Shown here piece after piece: positions 57,194 through 64,000 of a stretch of DNA of 64,000 bases. Every line of letters begins with the position of its first letter. The stretch's first letter is position 1. Both the position numbers and the translations under genes were made by a program. Origin of the DNA: Microbacterium salsuginis (GTDB lineage: Bacteria; Actinomycetota; Actinomycetes; Actinomycetales; Microbacteriaceae); the NCBI RefSeq assembly GCF_012524205.1, contig NZ_JABACI010000002.1, positions 705,223 through 769,222 on the forward strand. Direction: 5' to 3'. Under the pieces are notes generated by a model, which worked only from the letters and a program-made list of their open reading frames with translations, was not told where the DNA came from and searched no databases.

Positions 57194-60100
57194 TTAGGCG
57201 TTCGCCCTTCTGCGGAGGAACAGCAGGCCGGCGCCGGCGGCGAGGAGAGCAAGAGCTCCCGCACCCCCGACCAGCAGGCCGCTCGAGTCGGCACCCGTGA
57301 CCGGCAGGGTGGCGGCCACGACGACGAACCCAGTGTCTTCACGCTCGACCGGGAGCGCCCCCGAGACCGAGCCGGTCAGCTCGACCCGGTGCTGCCCGAG
57401 CTGGAAGTCCGCGCCCACCGGGAACGTGAACCGAACGTTGCCCGAGGCGTCAGCGACAACCGGAGTGAGGTCGAACGGCGTCGACGTCACCGTGGCCGAT
57501 ACCGTCTCACCGGGCTCGAAGCCGCTGCCGTTGACAACCTGCACGACACCGGTGCCGCGGACGATCCGCTTGAGCGTCACGTTGGCCGTGGCCAGAGTCG
57601 GGTCACCGCCGTCAGTCGCGTCAGCGTCCGTGGCGTCAGCGTCCGTGGCGTCAGCGTCGGTCGCGTCAGCGTCCGTGGCGTCAGCGTCGGTGGCGTCAGC
57701 GTCGGTGGCGTCAGCGTCGGTGGCGTCAGCGTCGGTCGCGTCAGCGTCGGTCGCGTCAGCGTCCGTCGCGTCAGCGTCCGTCGCGTCAGCGTCCGTCGCG
57801 TCAGCGTCCGTCGCGTCAGCGTCCGTCGCGTCAGCGTCCGTCGCGTCAGCGTCGGTCGCGTCAGCGTCGGTCGCGTCAGCGTCGGTCGCGTCAGCGTCGG
57901 TCGCGTCAGCGTCGGTCGCGTCAGCATCGGTCGCGTCAGCATCGGTCGCGTCAGCATCGGTCGCGTCAGCATCGGTCGCGTCAGCATCGGTCGCGTCAGC
58001 GTCCGTCGCGTCAGCATCGGTCGCGTCAGCGTCCGTCGCGTCAGCGTCGGTCGCGTCAGCGTCCGTCGCGTCAGCGTCCGTCGCGTCAGCATCGGTCGCG
58101 TCAGCGTCCGTCGCGTCAGCATCGGTCGCATCAGCGTCGGTCGCATCAGCGTCGGTCGCATCGGCGTCCGTCGCGTCAGCGTCCGTCGCATCGGCGTCCG
58201 TCGCGTCAGCATCGGTCGCGTCAGCATCGGTCGCGTCAGCATCGGTCGCGTCAGCGTCCGTCGCGTCAGCGTCCGTCGCATCGGCGTCCGTCGCATCGGC
58301 GTCCGTCGCATCGGCGTCCGTCGCGTCAGCGTCCGTCGCGTCAGCGTCCGTCGCGTCAGCATCGGTCGCATCAGCATCGGTCGCATCAGCGTCCGTCGCA
58401 TCAGCATCGGTCGCATCAGCATCGGTCGCATCAGCATCGGTCGCATCAGCATCGGTCGCATCGGCGTCCGTCGCATCAGCGTCCGTCGCATCAGCGTCCG
58501 TCGCGTCAGCATCCGTCGCGTCAGCATCCGTCGCGTCAGCATCCGTCGCGTCAGCATCCGTCGCGTCAGCATCCGTCGCGCCCTCAGGAACGACCGAGAA
58601 GTCGACCGAATCGGTGCTTCCTTCGCCCGCGTCCTGCGTCGCGGTCGCGGTGTAGTTGCCGACCGGGAGGTCCTCGAAGGTCGCGGTCCAGACGCCGTTC
58701 TCGTCGACCTCGACGGTCTGAGGAGTCTCGCCCGTCACAGTGACCTCGACCGAAGCACCGGGCTCACCCTGACCCGTGACTTCGACGTCGGTGACGTCGC
58801 CGTCAGTGGGGACGGTGAACTCTTCGCCGTCCGCAGGATCGGTGATCGAGACGGCGGTGACGGCCTCGACGACCGTGAAGTTCACGGTGTCGGTGCTGCC
58901 TCCCGGCGTCTGCTCCGCCGTCGCGGTATAGGCGCCGACGGGCAGGGCCGTGAACGTCGCCGTCCAGGTACCTAGCTCGCTGACGGGGACCGTCTGCGGC
59001 GTCTGGCCCGTCACTGTCACCACGACCGACCCGCCGGGTTCGCCCGTGCCCGTGACCGGGACATCCGCCGTTTCGGCCGGGTCGGTGGCGACGATCGCCT
59101 CACCCTCTGTGGGGTCGGTGATGGCCACATCCGCGATGTTGTTGACGTTCGGTCCGACCGTCGCGTTCGCGAGGTCGACCGTGACGGCGTCGAGGGTTGG
59201 CAGCACTGTCAACCGCAGTGCCGTCTCCGAGAAGACGCCGGCCGAGGTGGACTGGTTGTTGACGGTGATGCTCGCGACGAGCGGGAGGATCCCGTCGAGC
59301 GCGGGCAGCACGAGGTCGTTGACCGGCTCGAGGAGAGCCGTTGCTGCAGTGGTCACTGCGGTGATCAGGTCGTTCACCGGCGAGAGCAACGCTGCGACGA
59401 CGTCTTCGAGAAGGTCAGGAAGGTCGAGAGCGATGCCCAGCAGTTCGACACCACTTGTGTCGCCGTCGAGCAGCGCTCCGATCGTTGTGTCGATCGCCAG
59501 AACGGGGATCTCGACGAAGAGAAGGGTGACGCTCGCTCCTCCGGTGATCGAGAGGCCGCGGATCGCGTCGGTGAGGTCCTGCACCACGTCGTCGAGCAGA
59601 CCGTCGATCAGCGCGAGCACCGAATCCTGGATCGCCTCGATCGTGTCGCCGTCGAGGATCTCCGTGTTCGGATCCTGTCCGTTCAGCTCGTGGATCTCGT
59701 CGAGGTCGACCGTGATCGTGCCGTCACCGAGGTTGATCGACACACCCGGGTAAGCCGGATCGGTCAACGGGTTGGTCAGGAGATCCGCGATCGCGTCGGT
59801 GAGGCTCGTCGTGCCGACAGTGACACCGACGTCGAGCACGCCACCGAGGATGCCGAGGACGTCTGCGAGCCCGCCGTTGATCGCTTCCTGGAGCCCATCG
59901 AGTTCCGTCTGGAGTCCGCCGACGGTGCCGGTGAGCGCGTCGGTGAGAGCGTCGACTGTCTCACTCTCGATCGTGAGCTCGGCACTGGCGATGTCGTAGT
60001 CGCCCTCGGGTGCGTCCGGAGCAGCCTGTGAAGCGCTGGCGCTCACGGCACCGAGGGTCAGATTGACCGCCGCGAGCTCGTCGACGAGTGCCGCCGGAAC

Positions 60101-60631
60101 GGAACCGATGAGAGAGTCCACGGCGCCGGTGAGGTCCACGCTGAGCGGTCCGGGAGCGACGCCGGGCAGCGGCGTCGCGCCGGTGCCGATCGCTCCGCCC
60201 GAACCGACAAGCCCAGAAGCGCCGACCGAGTCGCCGTTGGGACCTGCGCTCGCGTACTGCCCGACGACGCCCGCGTCGACGAAGTCGATGGGGATCTGGA
60301 TGCCCCCCGGGCTCTCGAGGTTGACCAGGCTCAGCGCCGTGAGGTCGAGGTTGTTCGCCTCGGTGACGACCGGGGGCGTGCCATCGTTCGATGCCTGGGC
60401 ACCGTCGATGTTGGCGATCGCATCGAGATCGATGAACTCGAGGATCGATCCGCCGAGGAAGGTGCCCGACGCGTTCGACGAGTCACCTGGGCCCGCGTGC
60501 GCCGCTGACACTCCGCCGAAGATGGCGAGAGAACTCGCGGCAACGACAGCGCCCGCCCGAACGAATGCACTTCGCCCGCTTCTTATCCGATTCTTACTCC
60601 GTACACGTGCGACATCGCGTTCGCGTTGCAA
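57194..60631 (-). CDS. Sortase-anchored surface protein with (ATDAD)n stalk
   Basis: About 1145 residues from TTG 60631 (GGGGGG five bases before; frame continues upstream but without a start-like site). Signal peptide (AVVAASSLAIFGGVSAAHA), a ~460-residue N-terminal domain of the choice-of-anchor G kind (SGTFLGGSILEFIDLDAIAN, many Leu/Val/Asp segments), two Ig-like domains (TGTGEPGGSVVVTVTGQTPQ and its paralogue), about 64 ATDAD pentapeptides, another Ig-like domain, LPVTG (1109-1113), a membrane helix and RRRANA. The acidic repeat is probably an extended stalk through the wall. Ligand unknown. Confidence 0.88.
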   Translation of the reverse strand: MQRERDVARVRSKNRIRSGRSAFVRAGAVVAASSLAIFGGVSAAHAGPGDSSNASGTFLGGSILEFIDLDAIANIDGAQASNDGTPPVVTEANNLDLTALSLVNLESPGGIQIPIDFVDAGVVGQYASAGPNGDSVGASGLVGSGGAIGTGATPLPGVAPGPLSVDLTGAVDSLIGSVPAALVDELAAVNLTLGAVSASASQAAPDAPEGDYDIASAELTIESETVDALTDALTGTVGGLQTELDGLQEAINGGLADVLGILGGVLDVGVTVGTTSLTDAIADLLTNPLTDPAYPGVSINLGDGTITVDLDEIHELNGQDPNTEILDGDTIEAIQDSVLALIDGLLDDVVQDLTDAIRGLSITGGASVTLLFVEIPVLAIDTTIGALLDGDTSGVELLGIALDLPDLLEDVVAALLSPVNDLITAVTTAATALLEPVNDLVLPALDGILPLVASITVNNQSTSAGVFSETALRLTVLPTLDAVTVDLANATVGPNVNNIADVAITDPTEGEAIVATDPAETADVPVTGTGEPGGSVVVTVTGQTPQTVPVSELGTWTATFTALPVGAYTATAEQTPGGSTDTVNFTVVEAVTAVSITDPADGEEFTVPTDGDVTDVEVTGQGEPGASVEVTVTGETPQTVEVDENGVWTATFEDLPVGNYTATATQDAGEGSTDSVDFSVVPEGATDADATDADATDADATDADATDADATDADATDADATDADATDADATDADATDADATDADATDADATDADATDADATDADATDADATDADATDADATDADATDADATDADATDADATDADATDADATDADATDADATDADATDADATDADATDADATDADATDADATDADATDADATDADATDADATDADATDADATDADATDADATDADATDADATDADATDADATDADATDADATDADATDADATDADATDADATDADATDADATDADATDADATDADATDADATDADATDADATDADATDADATDADATDADATDADATDGGDPTLATANVTLKRIVRGTGVVQVVNGSGFEPGETVSATVTSTPFDLTPVVADASGNVRFTFPVGADFQLGQHRVELTGSVSGALPVEREDTGFVVVAATLPVTGADSSGLLVGGAGALALLAAGAGLLFLRRRANA
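57609..58579 (-). repeat. 15-base tandem repeat encoding (ATDAD)n
   Basis: About 64 units, each GTCGCGTCAGCGTCC or a close synonymous variant on the plus strand. Variants occur in blocks (for example runs with CATCGG, or GCATCGG), indicating stepwise duplication. All six frames stay open, which creates spurious long ORFs. Confidence 0.93.
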
Positions 60632-60905
60632 AGCAACCCCCCAAGGTGCTGACCGTGTTATCCAGTTGACAATGTCGTCGCCGAAGGCGAGGACGACCGG
60701 CCGAAAATGGCCGGACGTCGCCAAACCTAGCGCACACCTGTGAGCTTGCCGCAAGCATTCTGTGAAGATTTCACCCGATTGCTGAGGTCAGGAAACCGGT
60801 GGTGGACAGCAGCCGCGGCCTTGGCTAATATCCCCTGTCCACATCACAGAAATGCCACCACACGTCGCCGGATCCGGATGCCGGGGCAACAGCATCCGGA
60901 ATCCG
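60632..60905. other. Leader of the surface-protein gene and coaA 3-prime region
   Basis: About 270 bases without a gene. It must contain the surface-protein promoter (minus strand); GGATATTAGCC near 60827 is AT-richer than its surroundings but no clear -35/-10 pair stands out. The right end holds the coaA terminator. Confidence 0.4.
60873..60900 (-). terminator. Hairpin terminator of coaA
   Basis: TCCGGATGC / GCATCCGGA nine-base arms with a 10-base loop directly after the coaA stop. Confidence 0.65.
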
Positions 60906-61868
60906 TCAGAGCTTGCGCAGCAGCACCGACTCCACCGTGTGGTCGGCGGCCTTCTGCAGCACCAGGTTCGCGCGGTGGCGCGTGGGCTGCACGTTCTCTT
61001 CGAGGTTGGGCAGGTTGATCGTGTTCCAGAAGTGCAGCGCCCGATCGACGGCCTCGTCGTCGCTGAGCTGCGCGAAGACGTTGAAGAACGAGTTCGGATT
61101 GCTGAACGCCGCACGCCGCAGCGCGAGGAAGCGGTCGACGTACCACTGGGTGATGTGCTCGGGCGCGGCGTCGACGAAGATCGAGAAGTCGAAGAGGTCG
61201 CTGACGGCGACGTCGTTCGGAGTCGGCGGCGGCTGCAGGACGTTCAGTCCTTCGACGATCACGATGTCGGGCCGGCGCACCGTCACGACCGCGTCGGGCA
61301 CGATGTCGTACCGCATGTGCGAGTAGAACGGCGCGCGCACCTCGGGCGCCCCGCTCTTGACCTCCGTGAGGAACGACACCAGCGCGCGGCGGTCGTAGGA
61401 CTCGGGGAAGCCCTTGCGCTCCATGAGCCCGCGGCGCTCGAGCTCGGCGTTGGGGTACAGGAAGCCGTCGGTGGTGACGAGCTCGACGCGGGGCGTCCCC
61501 GGCCAGCGGCTCGTGAGCTCGCGCAGCAGACGCGCGATCGTGGACTTGCCGACGGCGACCGAACCGGCGACGCCCACGATGAACGGCGTCGTCGAATCGG
61601 GCTCGCCGAGGAAGTCGGCCGTCTCGGCCCCGAGGCGCTTCGTCGCCTGGGCGTAGAGCGAGAGCAGGCGCGAGAGCGGCACGTACACCTGCGTCACCTC
61701 GGCGATGTCGAGCCGGTCGCCGAGCCCCCGGATCTGCACGATCTCGGTCTCGGTGAGCGGCTGAGCCATGCCCGATGCCATCCGCGCCCAGTCCGCGCGG
61801 TCGATCTCGCGGTACAGCGAGTGGGCGGGGGCGAGGGTCGCAGCGTCATCCGGTGACATCGCGCCCAT
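60906..61868 (-). CDS. coaA: Pantothenate kinase, type I
   Basis: 320 residues. Walker A GSVAVGKS (102-109), TTDGFLYPN, and the family end LQKAADHTVESVLLRKL. Phosphorylates pantothenate, the first and feedback-controlled step of CoA synthesis. Start chosen at ATG 61868; ATG 61859 is equally possible. Its 5-prime region carries a family F and a family A repeat. Confidence 0.95.
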   Translation of the reverse strand: MGAMSPDDAATLAPAHSLYREIDRADWARMASGMAQPLTETEIVQIRGLGDRLDIAEVTQVYVPLSRLLSLYAQATKRLGAETADFLGEPDSTTPFIVGVAGSVAVGKSTIARLLRELTSRWPGTPRVELVTTDGFLYPNAELERRGLMERKGFPESYDRRALVSFLTEVKSGAPEVRAPFYSHMRYDIVPDAVVTVRRPDIVIVEGLNVLQPPPTPNDVAVSDLFDFSIFVDAAPEHITQWYVDRFLALRRAAFSNPNSFFNVFAQLSDDEAVDRALHFWNTINLPNLEENVQPTRHRANLVLQKAADHTVESVLLRKL

Positions 61869-61892
61869 CGTATCCGGTGACGAAGCGAAGGC

Positions 61893-61959
61893 GGCCCCCA
61901 CGGCCCCTCCACTCGCCGCTAGCGCGTCGGGCGGAGCCTCCGGCCGTGTGGGCACAGCC
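61893..61959 (-). repeat. Family F palindromic repeat, copy 4
   Basis: On the minus strand it aligns end to end with 4145-4211 (GGCCGGAGGCTCC, GCGGCGAGTGGAGGGGCC shared). It lies in the 5-prime leader of coaA. Confidence 0.8.
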
Positions 61960-62018
61960 GCGCGGCCGGGCCCGGCGGCGCGCGGACGATCCGAGTCCAG
62001 GCCGGGTGCCGCGCCGAC

Positions 62019-62112
62019 GCCGGATCCGGAAACCGGACATTGCGCTTGTTTCCGGACGCGCGGCCGGCAATCGCTCCGGAAACGCGACGGAGATCCGGTT
62101 TCCGGATCCGGC
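62019..62112. repeat. Family A palindromic repeat, copy 3
   Basis: 19-base perfect outer arms (GCCGGATCCGGAAACCGGA at 62019-62037, complement 62094-62112) and a nested perfect pair GTTTCCGGA / TCCGGAAAC. Same length (94 bases) as copy 1 at 14062-14155. Confidence 0.87.
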
Positions 62113-62183
62113 AAATGTGCACCCCATCCCCCGCGACGGGAGCGCGAAGCGGCGTCCACCCGGCAGGCCGCTACGCTGAGCCC

Positions 62184-63128
62184 GTGCGCCTGGGAGTTCT
62201 CGACATCGGGTCGAACACCGTCCATCTGCTCGTCGCCGACGTCCGACCGGGAGGCCGGCCGCTCGCCACGACGAGCAAGCGCACCGTGCTGCGCCTGATG
62301 CGCTACCTCGACGCCGACGGGGCGATCACCGAGGATGGCGTCGCGGCGCTCGAGTCGGCGGTCGCCGAGGCCCGCGCCCTCGCGACGGCCGAGAACGTCG
62401 ACGAACTCCTCGCGACGGCGACGAGCGCCGTGCGCGAGGCGGCGAACGGCGCCGACGTCATCGCCCGGATCGAGGCCGCCCTCGGTCATCCGCTGCAGGT
62501 GCTGGGCGGCGAGACCGAGGCGCGCTACACCTTCCTCGCCGTGCGCCGCTGGTTCGGCTGGTCGGCCGGCCAGATCCTGCTGTTCGACATCGGCGGAGGT
62601 TCGCTCGAGCTCGCCGCCGGTGCCGACGAGCTGCCGGATGCCGCGGCATCCGTCCCCCTCGGCGCCGGGCGTATGACGATCGAGTTCCTTCCCGACGACC
62701 CGCCGGGAGAGGATGCCGTGGACCGCCTGCGCGCGCATGCCCGGGCGACGCTCGCGCCGGTCGCCGAGGCGTTCGGGTCGCTGCCCCGGCCGGATCACGT
62801 GGTGGGCTCGTCCAAGGCGATCCGGTCGCTCGCGAAGCTCGCCGGATACCCGGTCCCTGGCTGGTCGGGCATCGAGCGCATGGTGCTCCCCCGGCGGGAG
62901 CTGAAGGCGTGGATCCCGCGGATCGCCCGGATTCCCGCCGGGATGCGGCAGGAGCTGCCCGGGATCACGGCCGACCGCACGTTCCAGATCGTCGCCGGCG
63001 CCGTCGTGCTGCACGAGGCGATGAAGGCGATGGAGGTCGAAGAGCTCGAGGTGTCGCCGTGGGCGCTGCGCGAGGGCGTGCTGCTGCGCTACATCGAGTC
63101 GCTCAGCTGGAGCGCCCCCGACGCTTAG
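62184..63128 (+). CDS. Ppx/GppA-family phosphatase
   Basis: 314 residues from GTG. ASKHA motifs: LDIGSNTVHLLVAD, GGETEARYTF and DIGGGSLELAAG. Family members hydrolyse polyphosphate or pppGpp; the short length (about 310) matches the actinobacterial Ppx1/Ppx2 type without the C-terminal HD domain, so the preferred substrate is open. The stop overlaps a convergent TetR gene by 4 bases. Confidence 0.9.
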   Translation: MRLGVLDIGSNTVHLLVADVRPGGRPLATTSKRTVLRLMRYLDADGAITEDGVAALESAVAEARALATAENVDELLATATSAVREAANGADVIARIEAALGHPLQVLGGETEARYTFLAVRRWFGWSAGQILLFDIGGGSLELAAGADELPDAAASVPLGAGRMTIEFLPDDPPGEDAVDRLRAHARATLAPVAEAFGSLPRPDHVVGSSKAIRSLAKLAGYPVPGWSGIERMVLPRRELKAWIPRIARIPAGMRQELPGITADRTFQIVAGAVVLHEAMKAMEVEELEVSPWALREGVLLRYIESLSWSAPDA

Positions 63129-63886
63129 TCGGGCAAACCCTCGGTCATCGCGGTGTACACGCCGTAGACGGCGATGGCGGCGAGGTGCCACGCCCGTGCC
63201 CCCTCCGGCCCCAGCGCGACGTCATGCGCACTGCCGATCAGAGCGGGACTGATGCGGCGGTGGTCGCCCATGCCGTCGATCACCGCGATGATCGCGACGG
63301 CGAGGTCACGCTCGCTGAGTCCGTCGCGCATGCGCAGGCCGAAGGCAGCGTTGAGCGCGCGATACACCTCGGCCATGCGCTCCACGTACCGATCGACGAT
63401 CTCGGCGAGCTGCACGCGGATGTTCTCGCCGCCCGGCACGGCATCCCCGCTCGCGAGGGCCGCCGACATCGTGCGATAGACGCGCCAGGCCACGGTGGTC
63501 TCGACGGCGACCATATTGTGGGCGACGGTGGCCCGGACCGCCTCACGAAGGGCGACCTGACGCCCCTCGGGCGTGCGCATCGCGTCGGCGTTCGCCGTCA
63601 TGACCTCGTCGAGGAGTGACATGGTCGGCGGATCGAAGCCCGCGCCGAAGTTCGGATCGGCCTCGAAGAGGGCGCGCACGAGGTCGGCGACGAAGGCCGT
63701 GCGATCGGGCCAGATGCGGAAGACCGTGGAGCGCGGAACCCCGGCGACGCGGATCAGGTCTTCCAGTTCGATGTTCTCGTACCCCAGCCGCAGGCCCTCG
63801 GCGTTGACGCGTTCGACCGCGACCTTGAGCATGAGCGCTCTGGTCTCGCCGGCCGGGCGGCGAGAACGGGGCGCTGGTTGCTGCAT
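63125..63886 (-). CDS. TetR-family transcriptional regulator
   Basis: 253 residues. HTH at about 15-65 (LMLKVAVERVNAEGLRLGYE, VAGVPRSTVFRIWPDRTAFV). The C-terminal domain is helical and of unknown ligand. Its start lies about 100 bases from the window end; no target gene can be assigned. Confidence 0.85.
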   Translation of the reverse strand: MQQPAPRSRRPAGETRALMLKVAVERVNAEGLRLGYENIELEDLIRVAGVPRSTVFRIWPDRTAFVADLVRALFEADPNFGAGFDPPTMSLLDEVMTANADAMRTPEGRQVALREAVRATVAHNMVAVETTVAWRVYRTMSAALASGDAVPGGENIRVQLAEIVDRYVERMAEVYRALNAAFGLRMRDGLSERDLAVAIIAVIDGMGDHRRISPALIGSAHDVALGPEGARAWHLAAIAVYGVYTAMTEGLPD

Positions 63887-63923
63887 CCACCGATTATCCC
63901 CGACCCGGCGTGCGGATGGTCGT

Positions 63924-63979
63924 GGGGGGGGGGGCCCCCCCCCCCCCCCCCCCCACCCCCCCCCCCCCCCCCCCCCCCC
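63924..63979. other. G/C homopolymer run, probable assembly artefact
   Basis: A run of 12 Gs then a ~44-base run of C interrupted by a single A. Such runs are not expected in natural coding-dense DNA and look like a low-quality contig end. Confidence 0.8.
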
Positions 63980-64000
63980 GCGCGGGCGACGGGGCCCGGC

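Larger units (their letters stand above)
61869..62183. other. Divergent gap between coaA and the Ppx/GppA gene, made of repeats
   Basis: 315 bases without a gene, mostly occupied by family F copy 4 and family A copy 3. The promoters of both genes must lie within or beside these palindromes. Confidence 0.7.

Noticed and set aside
57297..58975. Long plus-strand open frames across the ATDAD repeat
   Set aside because: The 15-base repeat is open in all frames; only the minus-strand frame has a signal peptide, Ig-like domains and LPVTG.

Overview
The window is high-GC DNA from an actinobacterium, most likely a Microbacteriaceae member close to Microbacterium. This is an inference from gene content (guaB3, an ini-type dynamin locus, two extra clpP-like genes, tsaE-tsaB-rimI-tsaD), from frequent GTG/TTG starts with start/stop overlaps, and from a very frequent octamer CGGATGCC. 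No rRNA, tRNA, CRISPR array, phage or transposase was seen. The last ~75 bases are G/C homopolymer that looks like a bad contig end.

Layout. 1-6.4 kb: partial TetR regulator, metallo-beta-lactamase-fold hydrolase, two clpP-type genes, a teichoic-acid-type glucosyltransferase, guaA with a DUF3817 partner. 6.4-11.6 kb: two secreted purple-acid-phosphatase-like proteins, one ending in beta-propellers, the other in an LPATG sortase signal. 11.9-22.9 kb: SURF1, guaB3, an ABC-F ATPase, small enzymes, two TetR systems with visible operators (one beside a DHA2 efflux pump), a TMEM175-like channel and guaB. 23-28.7 kb: a livHMGF branched-chain amino-acid ABC operon facing its binding-protein gene. 28.9-32 kb: copZ-copA-csoR behind two CsoR-type operators. 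32.4-34 kb: rarD, and groES with two CIRCE boxes. 34-45.1 kb: an ini-type locus with a membrane Hsp70-like protein, a LuxR ATPase regulator, two IniB-like repeat proteins, a membrane protein and two dynamin-like GTPases (IniC, IniA). 45.2-53.6 kb: an rRNA-type methyltransferase candidate, then the minus-strand run glmS, acpS, alr, tsaE, tsaB, rimI, tsaD, DUF4190. 53.7-57.1 kb: FAD oxidoreductase, HTTM and DUF5819 operon. 57.2-60.6 kb: a sortase-anchored surface protein with about 64 ATDAD repeats. 60.9-63.9 kb: coaA, a Ppx/GppA protein and a TetR regulator.

The most unusual signal is a set of short palindromic repeat families (called A to G here) scattered between genes and, in several cases, inside reading frames. 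They are translated in SURF1, the MFS pump tail, RimI and a DUF4190 protein, and a similar-looking insert lies in the CopA N-domain. In SURF1 and the MFS pump the same family is read in the same frame. This resembles Rickettsia palindromic elements. A second signal is the octamer CGGATGCC, counted by eye at roughly ten times its compositional expectation; it forms stems of several terminators as inverted pairs, as DNA-uptake sequences do in other bacteria. A third is the ini-type locus.
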